Origin: Ehretia macrophylla
Taxonomy: Eukaryota > Streptophyta > Magnoliopsida > Boraginales > Ehretiaceae
Assembly: GCA_037974665.1 (NCBI GenBank)
Contig: CM075764.1
Span: 83,413,825-83,477,824 of the forward strand
Length of the DNA stretch: 64,000 nt
Direction of reading: 5' to 3'
The translations under genes and the position numbers were made by a program. The notes beneath the pieces are model-generated. The model was not told the origin of the DNA and ran no database searches. It saw only the letters and a list, made by a program, of their open reading frames with translations. Numbering within the stretch: position 1 is the first letter of the stretch; each line of letters starts with the position of its first letter. This document shows positions 11,256 through 23,385 of this stretch, piece by piece.

Positions 11256-12846
11256 TGGACCACACTCTGCTTCCCCTTTCAGGTACCCCATAAGAGCACA
11301 AAGTACCACCATCCACAAAAACCAAGAATCAAACCTTGAGACATTTGCTGAAAGAATAGGATACAAGAGTGGGGAAGCAAACCATACAGCTTAGGCCTAA
11401 GGACACAGGAGAATGAGGTGTTCAGTTATTTCAACTTGATTACCACAAAAAATAGGATCAATAACACATTGTCTTTATCTATTCGCTTTGTTGAGAGGCC
11501 ATTTTTCCAAGCCCTCCAAATAAAGCTCTTGACCTTTGGTTGAACTTGCATTCTTCAAATGTATTTCCACAGACATTTAGGCACCATGTAAGATGAGCTT
11601 CTAGGCTTGTTTTTTCAAGAGCATCTACACCAATCTTTATTTGCCTCAGGTAATGATAGCTAGTTCTAACTGAGTAGCTTCCATCAAAAATATGTGGCTA
11701 ATAGAAGCTCCCTTCCTCATCACTAAGGGATAAAGATCCAATTATTTTTTTTTCACCACTTCTTTAGGAAAGAAAGAGAGTTGATCAAGCTTGTATTCCA
11801 TTTTCAAGAGCTTTGATAGATGAGCTGATTGACCTTAGTAATAGTGACATTCTAAGGCCTTTACAAGTTTTTATTTCTTGGGATCCAAGAATGCAGCCAG
11901 ATGTTGATAGAGTTTTCATTTCCAACGGTCCATTAAAATTATTTCTTAATAATGTCTTTTCCACAAAGTAAGCTCTTTTAACTCCATGATAAGTTATAAC
12001 CAATCCTAGCATTCAAGAAGTTAGATTTCTAGAATAAATTTCCTTAAGGATCTTAGCAACCAGAGATGAGGATTAGAAAGGATCTTCCAAGCTTGATTAA
12101 CAATGAGGGCTTTGTTCATGAGAGAAAAGTCCTTAAAACCCATGCCCCCTCTAGTTTTACCACTAGTAAGTTCACTCATTTTAGCCAGTGGATTTTCTTT
12201 TTCCCTTAAGATCCCTACCAGAACTTGGCCTCTTGAGCATAAAGCTGCTGGCATAAACCTTTTGGAAAAAGAACAATTGACCTTGTAAACACAAAGATTG
12301 ATTGCAGACTTGATTTGATCAATGTCTCCTTATCACCTTCTAAAAAGATATTACATTTTGACCCTTCAATCTCAGACAAAATCATTTCTTTGATCAAATT
12401 AAGAGCCTAAATTTTTTACTTGCCCCATTCTGTAGGGAGTCCCAGATATTTGCCAAGATTTGTAAGTTTTTCAATCTTGAGAAGATTAAAAAAGTAAGCT
12501 TTTATCAAAGGAGAAGTGTTAGAGCTGGAAATGAGTTTAGATTTCCATAAGTTCAATTTTTGTCCAGTAGGAAAGCCATATTAATAAATAACATCTTGAA
12601 AAGCATTAACCTCTTCCTTAGAGGCATTCATAAACAATAAACTTTTATCAACAAAGAGGAGATGTATGATTGAGGTATAGTTTCTTGCCAGCTCGATTCC
12701 TTTAATAAGCCCTAAGATTTCCTTCTCATTAATAATCCAAGTAAGAACTTGGGTAATAATTGCAAACATAAAGGAAGAAAGGGAGTCACCTTGTCTTAAA
12801 CTTCTTTAAGGGAAAACAGTGGAAATGGGGAGCCATTAAGAATGAT

Positions 12847-14262
12847 TGGTGTGTTGTCGTAGGCAACCAAAAATAAAACCTATACTCCTAAAGATATATG
12901 TAGTAGTGCGAGTAAGGGTCATTCCCCCATAAAGTATCTAGTCTAATTTTATACTATGTGAACAAGGATTTTGGGGGGGGGGGGGGGAGGGGTTGAATAT
13001 AACGAAAGCAATTTTCAAGAAAAACAATTAAAGAACAATTTAAAATATCAAAACTAATAAAAAAACAAACCTTGGTCTTAGTCAACATCTACCATCGAAA
13101 TCTTGTAACTAATCATTGATGCAAGTATATGTCAATTCAGACTTTAAATATTCACCGTTGCAATTATTTTTCTATCTCTCCTTAATTGTAGTTAATCAAA
13201 AAATGAGCGACTTAATTAACCCTAACTACTAAACAACCAAAGACAAGCGTTGAAGATTTAATCTAGTAATAGCCTTAAGAATTAGAGAGATCGATGAAAC
13301 TTAACAACACAAGCACAAGAGGTTGCATTTAATTTAGTCGAACGTTCTTCCTAAGATCTAATAATTCCTGAGGCAACAAATCGTTAAATCTTAGTCACTT
13401 CGCAAATTAGAGGGATCAAACAATTATGGATTTGATATCTAACTTAGCAGTAGATTATAACGAATAATAAACTAGTAGGCCTCCTAGCAATCAAATGAGA
13501 TAATCATGAAAATAAGAATGGAAGAACATTCGATACTTAAAGAATAAATTGAACAACAAAAACTAATCAGATTTCACAGTTTTCTTGATTCCGAGCTTCA
13601 GTTTCCTTCGACCAAGAATAAAAACTTAGCCACATAGGGCCATAAAAAAATTTCGAAGGAGAAGAAAGGAGAGAGAGAGGTCGACAAAATCTGATGATTT
13701 CTCCCTTTATTTATAGTTTGCGAAGCCTACAAAATCTCATAAAATAACAGAATCCTAATCTAAATAGAATAAGAAAAATATTAAAAACAGAGTAAAGTCC
13801 TAATATAACTAGGCAATCTTAAAATAGCTGGAATAGTCCTAATATAATTAGGAAAGCTAAAATAGCTGAAATTTTTGTGCATCATCTTCTAGCCATCTTC
13901 TAGAAGCTTCAGGCTAATGAATATTCCAGAATGTCCATCAGTGCAGGTGTAGCGACTTCACATCCGATTTCGACCTTGATTCAGCCAATATCTCTCAAAA
14001 CTCAAAACATAAAAGTTGTAGATCTCTTTCTTGAATTTCCACAACATCTTGAATCGTTTCAATTTGAGCTCAGATGTGAGAGTTATGCCCAGAAAATGAA
14101 GCAATGTCAAAACTGTCAAGAATTACGCGATTTAGCTTCATTTTGCTCCTAACACCACCATTTGCATCCTAAATCAAAATATAAGAATAATAAGTGCATT
14201 TAGGCATCAAATAAGTGTAAAAAATTAAAAATTAAGGGAAATGACATTTTGCATTCTTATCA
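12847..14262 (-). mobile_element. solo LTR inserted in the LINE
   Basis: The 1416-bp block begins TGGTGTGTTG and ends CATTCTTATCA on the plus strand, so it has TG...CA termini. It is flanked by an exact 5-bp duplication ATGAT (12842-12846 and 14263-14267). Excluding the block, the LINE reading continues across the site, which confirms the boundaries. A TATA-like TATAAATAAAGG on the minus strand (near 13710-13720) suggests minus orientation. There is no polyprotein, so it is a solo LTR fossil, probably Ty3/gypsy in style. A G-run (12973-12987) lies inside. Confidence 0.85.
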
Positions 14263-15061
14263 ATGATGGAGTGACTTTTGGTTGTCACACAATTCATAAC
14301 CTATTTTACCCATTGTTGAGCAAATTCGATGTTGAAATTCCCATTCAATGTGTTCATAAGCTTTATATGTCAGCTTTACGAGCCACATAGCATTCATTTC
14401 AGTGAGATTTCTTTTTGAGAAAGTGGTTAACTTCCCGTGGAATGAAAATATTGTCCCGAATGGTTCTTTCTGCAACAAAAGTTGTTTGGGTAGGGGAGAT
14501 TAGTTTATCCAGCAGAGGCTTAAGTCTAAGAACCAATACGTTTGAGACAATTTTATAAATAAAATTAGAGCAATGAATTGGTCTAAGCTGGTCCATATTT
14601 GATGGATTAAGACATTTAGGAACAAGAAAGATATTGGTATGGTTTAATTCATTAAGAGGAAAACCGTCCTATAGAGAGCTAATAACAACTTAAAAAATAT
14701 AATCATGATTAATGTGCCAAATTTTTTTGTAGAAATATCCTGGTAAGCTATCTTGTCCAAGGGCTTTTGATGGTACTAGGCTCCAAGTAACTCTTTTCGT
14801 CTTTTCTCTTGATATATCCTTGGTAAATGTTGTATTCATCTCATTAATGACCACATTTTTCATCACCCTTAGCATAGGCTAATAGTTTCTTTGACCAATA
14901 GATTTGAAGTATCAGCGAAGTGATCTTAAATAATATACTTGATAAACTCAGAGTTATTAGTCCAAACTCCTTCATTATTTTGCATTTGAGAATACGATTC
15001 CTTGCTCTCCTCTAGATTGTAGAGATATAGAAGAAAGAAGTATTTCGATCTCCCAGATTGA

Positions 15062-15459
15062 GGCTCTGTTTGAACTAACGTTTAGACACTCAAAAACACT
15101 TTCTAGGAGTATAAAGCTGAAGCTAACATGTTTGACCCATGTTTGAAAGTGTTTTTAGGTAAAAGTTGAAGCTAAAAAGCTAAAAAATAAGAACCTCAAA
15201 ATTGGAGCTTTTCAAAAAAGGCTTTTGCAAAGTTATTTTTACATAATATGGGAAGTTATTTTTCTTTTTCTTTCTCAAATATATCCCTCCATTTTTTTCA
15301 AAGTCCAACATTGCCGTCAAAATTTTTAAAAGCTCAACATTGACAAATATAGGCCAAACAGTCAACGGCTTTTGTTCAACAACACTTTTAACCAAAACTC
15401 TATTGCTAAAAGCTCTAGAGCTCAAAAGCTAAAACTTTATAGCTAGGCCAAACAGAGCC
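15062..15459. mobile_element. small MITE (Tourist-like) in the LINE
   Basis: The termini are GGCTCTGTTTG and its exact inverse CAAACAGAGCC, with the 3-bp duplication TGA on both sides (15059-15061 and 15460-15462). The 398-bp interior is rich in AAAGCT and AGCTAAAA motifs that pair between the arms. It has no coding capacity. LINE sequence continues on both sides, so the insertion is younger than the LINE. Confidence 0.85.
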
Positions 15460-15676
15460 TGAACTATTTAACCTTTGCTTTATATGACCAATATTATATC
15501 TCTCTATCCACATCTGTTTAATCTGATTTGAGGTCTTTTTACATTCATCCATGTTGAATTGTGCAAGCAATTAGATAGTTCTTGAAGCTTCAGCTGCTGG
15601 TTATTGATCAACCTCTTGCTATTTCTAAACCTCTTAAGTTCTATATGTCAAGGTCATTCCTGTATCTTGAGGATTT

Positions 15677-17559
15677 TGTTGGGATTAGTATGCCCTAAAT
15701 ACCACTAGCACATGACATTTCAGTAACAATGAATACATATTATGATTGTTAGTATTATTGAAATGATATATTCCTTATTCTCTTTGTCTTATTCATTTGT
15801 ATTTGTTTGTATAGAGGCATTTGATCCATAGTGAATGACTTAGGTGAACGGTGACCAAGCATAAAAGGTCTAAGTCATAGACACTTAATTTTAGATTTAG
15901 TTCATAACCGAATAATGGAGTTGAGCACTTCATCATGGTATAGGTTATAGTGAAATAGTCTCTTGTGAAGGGTTACCTGCCTTGGTCATAGGTAGGTTTC
16001 CGGACTAAGCCTCACTAGTATGTGTGTCATACATTGAACATACCATTTAGTTATAATCTCTTCAAGAGGTACTATCAAAGACAAAGATCCAAATATACCT
16101 TATGCTACTAAGTGGCCAGAACTCTAAATCTTGATCATATATGAATGAACTGACAAAATCAAATTCATGTGCTTTGATGCATTATGGGTGAGACCTTAGT
16201 TGTGGGTTAACAGCTCTGTGTGTGTGGGCATATGGGTATAACTAGTTAGAAAATACGTATGCAATATAGAATTCATGTCGTCGCATGTCAGAATAATCGT
16301 TCCCTTGTGATTATCCGTTAGATCATCCAAATCTAAGTTTAGTGGTATACCCAAGGAGTATATCAGATATTTGGCTTCAGGGTCGCTCCCTAGATCAAGT
16401 GTTCCATATTTGGAGGATGGTTAGTTAAAGGATTTAGATGTCTCAAGGAGAAGATGCAATCAAGGAAGAGATAGTACAGTAAAGTCTTTATTATTTGTGA
16501 GTGTTACATAGAGGTGTATTTTGGTCATTCTACTTAGTAGGTTAAAGACAAAGGTTGTACATAGTGCAACGAGCTTCTGTGAACAACAACAATCATCTTG
16601 GAGTACAACCATGACTTTTTAGTGGAATAAGTTGAAAAGCCTAAATGTGCTATGGGGTTAGCACGAGCATTTTGGTCTTTTTAATAGCCAAGTTGTTTAT
16701 GTCTTTTAGTCATTCTTTTAGCCTACTTTCATGAAGATATTTGTTAAAGTTTTCTAGCTATTCCTTGAATATTAGGTGCTGTTAAATATAATATCCAATT
16801 ACAACTAAGTTTCCTATTTAGGAGAATTTCCTATTTGGAATTGTTGTAGCTTAAATTGGAAACTACGAATAATTAATTTAGCAAAATAATATAAAGAAAA
16901 AGGAGCTAGGCAGTAACGGCCTCCTTGGGACACATGGGATACACGTGTGTAAGATGGTGATGTAGAATTAGAGTGATGTAGTTGTCTTGCAGTCAGTTAC
17001 TTATAATTGAAGTTGCATAGGTTTGTTTTGAGAGACTCCTACTTGGATTCTGAGACAACTAATTCTATTTCAACTTGGATCAACTACTCTAGCCTTCTCC
17101 ACATCTATAAATAGAGTTCACCTCAACCTTTCCCAATGTACAATTATATGTGAGATTGAGATGAGTAAGAGAGAACACTCTCTCCCTCTTACACGTGAAT
17201 AGCTAGAGAAAATACAAGAAGAAGAATCACACAATTCTTCATCATCTTCAAGACAAAGGAAGGTTATACAGGAGAAGATCAAGATGTGTTCTTAGTCTCC
17301 AAAGCTTGTAGATCTTCTTGGATCAAATTCTAGATCAAACTTTGTGTTTTTCATTAAATTTCTATGCTAAGGAATCCAGGTATTCAATTTTATAACTTGC
17401 TGAATTTGATCTTTACATAATTGTTATACACGTGTATAATATTTATTCAACAAATTTTCTTAGAACTTTTGGTTTGATCCTAGATTAGTATGCTATTATG
17501 TTTTCGCTACGTTTAAATTTTTTAAATACCGTAGTATATCTAGGTAGCATGCACTTTCA
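15677..17559 (+). mobile_element. Ty1/copia 5' LTR (older element A)
   Basis: It starts TGTTGGGATTAG and ends CACTTTCA, one base before a textbook tRNA-Met primer-binding site (TGGTATCAGAGCC at 17561-17573). The 1883-bp length and internal text (AAGTACTATCAAAG-like, GAGATCTT-like blocks) resemble the LTRs at 17743 and 26668, so all three belong to related copia families. It abuts the LINE at its left side. Confidence 0.8.
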
Positions 17560-17742
17560 GTGGTATCAGAGCCATACCATATTAAAAGATTAATGTTGCA
17601 ATTTATAGATGTATAAATTATGTAGTTTAAGAACTTTTGGTGGAAGTTCTTTAGATTTCGTTCATGTTCATGTTATGTAACAAAGAATATTCTTGGGCAA
17701 ACAAGTTGTAGCTATAATAGATGAATGATTACATGTTTCTGT
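17560..17742 (+). mobile_element. leader of copia element A, with primer-binding site
   Basis: The primer-binding site TGGTATCAGAGCC is followed by about 170 bases of untranslated leader before the next LTR starts at 17743. The leader probably resumes at 28532, on the far side of the inserted element. Confidence 0.6.
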
Positions 17743-20700
17743 TGTTGGGATTATGATATGCAAATGTTTTGTCCATAACTAAGTAATAGAGCTGGACACT
17801 CTACTATGGTAGAAGTTATTGTAAATGAGTTCCCTTTACAGTAGTGTGGTCTACCTTGATCATGGATAGGGTTCTAGACTTACTTTACTTATGCATATGT
17901 ATGCATTGGACAGACCACTGTAGGTGTGAACTCTAAATAAGTACTATCAAAGAAAGATATCACCTATACCTACCAGCTTCTAAGTACACCAGCGCTCTCA
18001 ATCTTGAGCATATGTGGATGAACTGACGAAGTCAAGTTCTTGCGCTTGAGTCACTATGGGTGAGATCTTTTATGGATCAATAGATTTGTGATTTGGGTGT
18101 CTGGACTTGGTTAAAAGGGACATGCATATGCAATAAGGAATCTATACAATAATCACTCTCTTAGAATGATCCAAGTTGATCATCTTGAAGTTGTGCACAG
18201 TAATACAAGATGTATTGATTGTTACACTTGTGGGTCGCTCCTATGGTCAAGTAGATAAATTTTGAAGGATGGTTGGATTATGTGTTAGAGGTACTAGGGA
18301 GAAAGATGTAGTCAAAGAGGTGATAGTACAAGTTGTAAACCTGTTTTGGCTATGAGTGAGTATAGAGGGACAATATGATTATTATTACTTGGTTAGTCTA
18401 AAGACTGAACGTCATATGTTGTTATGACTAACTCCTGTTCATATAGTAATTATCTTGTAGCCATAGTCTTTTAGTGAAATAGACTAAGGTTAAAATAACA
18501 AAATATTATTAGGAGACTAGCAAGGGTATTTTGGTAATTTTTAGTAGAAGGGTAATTATGTCTTTAGTCCCCCTTCTAGCCATTTACCTTATAAGTGTCA
18601 TTACTAAACTTGGGTATTGCTAAATTGAGAGATGATAGAATCCATTGGCAACTAGAAGTCATATAAAAGACTTTTCATTCTTGGAAGGAGTTTCTATTTA
18701 TGACAGTTGGCTAAAAATTAGATTAAATATTTAATTAATTAATTAGATAGAGCAACAAGGTTGAGCTAGGACCTTGGCACGTATTCCTAGGCTTAGACGT
18801 AGGGTCCTAGACATTTTTCCTAGGCTTGGTCGAATAGTAGGTGTGAACGCAAGGTTGAAGAGTATTTTTCCATAATTAAATTAGAATTAGGATAATTCAA
18901 AATCCTAGATTCTTTCTGACTTGGAATTTATTTTGCACAAAACTACCTAGCCTGGTTTTTCTTATATAAAGACCTCTACCCTAAGTTCTACAATTGCATC
19001 ATCTCCTTTGAGATCTTTCTCTCTCTACACGTGTAAGCCTCTCCTAGAGGAAATACAAAACACTATTCTTTTACTTATCGAGTCCTACAACTTGATCAAC
19101 ACTTTAGTTAGGATTTGGCATAAAAGGGAATATCAGAGTTCAATGAGTGGAAGCATGTTCTTAGACGTGTGGAGCATTGTAGCAAAGGTGAGGTTTTTCT
19201 TGTTTCGTTTTTCAATGAGTAATATGTATTTGGGAAAGACTTTGTTTGTTTTTAGATTAAACTATGAACTGTTTAGATGTTCAAATAACTATTTCATGCT
19301 TTATTTATTTTAAAGATCCATGCATGAATTTTTTCATCGTATTCTTGTCTTAGATAAAATTTGATTCATAAGGTATAACGTTTTCCTTCAATGGTATCGG
19401 AGACACTTCGAATTAAATCATGAAATAGTTAACTAGTTTAATCGAATTCCATAGAAACTGAGAATTTAGGTAGCTTCTCTATTAGAACACTAAAAATTCA
19501 GATTTGGTTATGTGCTTTTGATGCATGAAAATATGTGCTCTAATTAGTTTATAAATATTAGATTAATTCTTGATAATTAAATTGTTTGTGGTTTTAATTA
19601 GAATTGTACCTTGATTAAATTACTTGGTTAGTAGTAGTTTAATAGGTAGTAACTAATAGAATTTGAAACCACTTTAAACTCCCTAGAAAATACACAGGAA
19701 TTATTGGAATCAATATTTCCTATAAAGTTCGTGTTAGAAATTCCTGTGGTAAAATAAAATTTTACAATTATGCAAAAATAATTTGGATTGTTGGATTGGG
19801 TTAGATGATTATCAAAAGTCAACCCATAATGGCCAAAATCCAAGGTGGCATAAAAAAACAAAAATTAAAAAAATTATTGCACGGTTAAACGCGAGTCAAC
19901 AGGGCCGATTTTAATTTTTTATTTTTGCATGGTAATTTTGTGAAGTTAATTTTATTTGATAAATCTTTGTTGTGCAAAGTGTAAATATTATTTGTTGTAG
20001 GAAGTTATCATGAATTAATGCTTTATTACATGCAAGAATTTTAGTTTGCGAAATTATGTATATTTACATAATTAATTTTATGACTATTTAATTATAGAAA
20101 ATTGTCTAGCATTAAGACTACTTTATAGGATTAAATAATAGGCAATCCTATAAATAAGGTTAAGCTCTAGATATTCAAGTTCATAATTAATCTAGATTTA
20201 GTCTAGTTCTTGAAGGTCTAAAGATTAATTAATTGTAGATTGAAATTGGTTAGAAAAAATATTAAGATAGCTATTTTACCTTAGAAACCTAAACTTAAAG
20301 AAAGCCGTACCTAGGGTTAGGTAAATAACCCGGATTAGGTTTATGTGATTTAAAGATTACACTTAAAGGTTTTAGACAAAATGATTATAGGCTTTAATCT
20401 AGCTTTTTGGGAGAAATCGGAATTAAATATTAAAGAAAATCACATAAATAGAAACCCTTAGGCCAAATAATCGAGTGGGAGAGGGAACTAGGAAATTCCA
20501 TTGCTTTCCATATTCATATCGTGTTAAAGGGTGATGCACCTCGCTTTACCATGCAGTATGCTCCCTTTGAAAGGTGACATCATGCCTAGACTTACCGGAA
20601 TGATCTAAAATTGGGGGTTCATATAAAAGATATTAGTGGAGCGACTACCTTATCGGTGGAGTTCTAGGCTATCGACCACCTTATAGAAATTGATGAGAAT

Positions 20701-20937
20701 AACCTTTCCACCGGAGGCTCGAGTCAGAATATTCTTGGGAACCCCATAAGGAATGGTGTATACACTCGATTCAAGAAAGGTAGTATCCTTTTTATGGAGT
20801 AAGTGGTATCGAGTCTTGAGAAGCCAAACATATAAGTGATAGGGTTGTCACTAGAGCACTAATCATAGTTTCAAGGGTCATCTATGTTGTGCATATACAT
20901 TCATGAGTTCCTTTGTTATATTATCTCATGCATGCTA

Positions 20938-20940
<3 letters not shown>

Positions 20941-20972
<32 letters not shown>
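20941..20972. repeat. AT dinucleotide microsatellite
   Basis: A run of about sixteen AT units lies in the leader of copia element B, upstream of gag. Confidence 0.9.
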
Positions 20973-20975
<3 letters not shown>

Positions 20976-21009
20976 TATATTACATAATTTTCTTATACTT
21001 AATTATGTT

Positions 21010-22380
21010 GCATGAATATCCAGAAAGATGATGGGGGTTCTTTTAGTCATCTATCAGCTATTCTAATGAACGAAAGGCTGACAGGCCTAAATGTCATTGC
21101 CATAAAGAACAAGTTGGACATAGTGCTCATATCAGGTGAGTATAGGTCTGTCCTGACCTAACACTGTTCTTAAATCAAGACAAATTCTACTGATGCCTAA
21201 AGGAAGGCCCATCAAAAGTGTTAAAAGGCATATAGCATGGTCGAAGGCATATGCTAGCCTTTGTGTCTGACATGCTGGCGACCAACATGAAAACATAGCC
21301 ATTAATATTGAAATCATGACCTTATTAATTGAGATGTTCTCAGATCAAAATAGGCTTGCGAGGCAAGCTGCAATGAGGGAAATCATGACAACCAAGATGG
21401 CTGAAGGGTCGTCCGTCTGGGAACATGTTCTCAAGATAATGGACAACTTCAATATTGCTGAAGTCTTGGGGGCCCAAATCGACACTGCTAGAAAGGTAGA
21501 TAGGGTGCTTGAAACGTTGCTAGAATCCTTCTCACAGTTCAGGCTCAATATGAGTGAGATGAACATGGGGCTTCTAAAGCTGATGAATGAGCTTCAGGAA
21601 TTTGAGGCCATCATGCAGCCTAATGCCCAAGCCTTTGTACTGTTTCTTCTAGACTTAGGCCCTAAACGGAAGGTTTAAAGAAGAAAGGGTAAGTGGGAAA
21701 ACTGTAAGGGCAAAGGGTAGTAAGGTTGTGGGAGGCAAAGGAAGTAGAAGAACATCTAAGCCATTAAAGTTAGAATCTTTAGTGATAGAGTTTTTGGAAT
21801 TAGACAATGTTTATCATGTTCCAAACATGCGAAAGAATCTCATTCTAGTTTCACAATTAGTTAAAAGTGATTTTACTGTTAATTTCCATTCTGGCCAGGG
21901 TGACCTTATTATCAGTAGAAATAGAGAATTTATTTGGTAGAATACATGATAATTTGTTCTATCTCTATCATATTATTTCCAACATGCATAGTATAGAAAG
22001 TGAATGCTCTACTTCCCTTAAAGTAAAGATTTTATCCATCAATGACACGTACTTGTGGAACCTATATTTGGTTCATATAAACTTGAATAGATTTAGAGGT
22101 TGGTCGAGGATGGGTCGTTGGGCTTAATGGATCTTGAACCATGGGCTCAGTTTGAATCTTGCCTGAGAGGGAAGATGATCAAAAGGCCATTTTCTTCTAG
22201 AGGGCATAGGACAAGTAAAATGTTCGAATTAGTACACACTGATGTGTGTGGTGGACTCATGAGCACACCAAATTGTTGAGGTTTTAGTACCTCTCGGGTG
22301 AGTTTAACGATGATCTCACACAACAAAGAATTATGCCTCAGTTGACTGCACCTAGCACTACTCAGCAAAATGGTGTATGA
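21010..22380 (+). pseudogene. copia B gag and start of pol (fossil)
   Basis: Gag-like text includes LSAILMNERLTGLN (near 21060) and a block of heptad-like, Met-rich residues at 21316-21678 typical of copia gag. Further on, VYHVPNMRKNLILVSQL (about 21810) is the protease to pre-integrase signature. KMIKRPFSSRG and MFELVHTDVCGG (about 22170-22250) are the integrase entry. A TQQNGV-like motif sits near 22360. The reading then stops at the nested insertion. The region is broken in several places. Confidence 0.8.
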
Positions 22381-22674
22381 TGTGACTGTATTTGCACCAC
22401 TCAAATCATTGTATTTGCACTACATTTGCATCTTAACTTTGGAAATAAATGCAACACTTATGTACTTTCGATACAATGTAGGATGATACTGAAAAGTGGA
22501 AAATCAGACCCAAAATGATCCAAATTGCAAGTCAAGAAGTTGAGAACGTGAAACCTCAGGAATCAGTGGAAGAATGAAGTCCGTAAAGAAAGATTTTTTG
22601 GCTGAAACTAGCATGAAATCGGACTCGGAATATTGACCCGAATGATCTCAAATAGTAAACTATGTCTGTTTTTA

Positions 22675-22713
22675 ACAAATCATACCACTTTTTTCGGGTA
22701 GAAACGACCTTCT
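22675..22713. repeat. direct repeat, left copy
   Basis: This is the left copy of the repeat bracketing the gypsy pol fragment. It differs from the right copy at 23348-23385 by one substitution or indel around the T run. Confidence 0.85.
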
Positions 22714-23347
22714 GATCTCAAACACAGCTACCTTCGACGAATGCCTCACATACTTTTCACAAGTACTAAGCCGATGCGTTGAAATGAACCTGGTTCTGAG
22801 TTGGGAAAAGAGCCACTTCATGGTTAGACAAGGTATAGTTCTTGGCCATGTGGTCACACAAGATGGAATCTATGTGGACTCAGTCAAAGTTGAGCTAACA
22901 GAAAAGCTACCCGCACCCAAAACGGTGCGAGATATTCGTTCATTCTTGGTCATGCCGGTTTCTATCGGCGTTTCATCAAGAACTTTAGCCAAATAACTCG
23001 ACATTTCTCAAGTCTTCTAGCACATGATACTGAATTTAATTTTGATGACAAGTGCTCAGAAGCTTAAATCCTTGCTATCTTCTGTTCCTATCATCCAACC
23101 TCCTGATTACAACCACCTTTTTGAAATAATGTGCGATACATCTGATTATGCAGTAGGAACTGTATTAGGACAACGTAAGGATAAGTTGCCTATTGTAATA
23201 TACTATACTAGCAAAACCTTGGACGACGCACAAAATAACTAAACAACCACTGAAAAGAAATTGCTAGCTGTAGTCTTCTTCCTAGATAAGTTCAGGTCTT
23301 ACATCTTAGGATCCAAAGTAATAGTGTACACGGACCACTTTGCTTTC
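22714..23347 (+). pseudogene. gypsy reverse transcriptase/RNase H fragment between direct repeats
   Basis: The reading contains NLVLSWEKSHFMV, GIVLGHVVTQDGI and KLPAPKTVRDIRSFL (end of Ty3/gypsy RT), then PIIQPPDYNHLFEIMCDTSD and YAVGTVLGQRK (RNase H). It is a fossil and too short to be a gene. It is bracketed by two near-identical copies of a 38-39 bp sequence that begins ACAAATCATACCA and ends GAAACGACCTTCT. Confidence 0.8.
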
Positions 23348-23385
23348 ACAAATCATACCATTTTTTCGGGTAGAAACGACCTTCT
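23348..23385. repeat. direct repeat, right copy
   Basis: This is the right copy. After it the gypsy-LTR-like sequence continues with a GC-rich segment, as expected if the pol fragment was placed inside that sequence with duplication of the flank. Confidence 0.85.

Larger units (their letters stand above)
11280..15676 (-). mobile_element. L1-type LINE, ORF2 remnant with two later insertions
   Basis: Read on the minus strand from high to low coordinates: an ORF2 linker and GDRNTSFF-like block (15480-15680 and 14890-15060), the pre-RT block with SKALGQDSLPGYFYKKIWH (about 14700-14790), RPIHCSNFIYKIVSNVLVLR (about 14530-14590), a KLTYKAYEHIEWEF-like block (14340), ILNGSPFP (12815), LLFVDKSLLF (about 12640; the usual catalytic FADD reads FVDK), GGMGFKDFSLMNKALIVNQAW (split here as GGMGFKDF and the rest, about 12100-12160), and a zinc-binding RVT tail (11400-11560). 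Many stops and a mutated catalytic motif show it is dead. A solo LTR (12847-14262) and a MITE (15062-15459) interrupt it. Confidence 0.85.

Noticed and set aside
21316-21678. 120-codon plus-strand frame as a host gene
   Set aside because: Position and sequence fit copia gag between the LTR and protease/integrase text, so it is part of the retroelement fossil.
22784-23242. A free-standing reverse transcriptase gene
   Set aside because: Only the end of RT and part of RNase H are present, between direct repeats inside other retroelement DNA.
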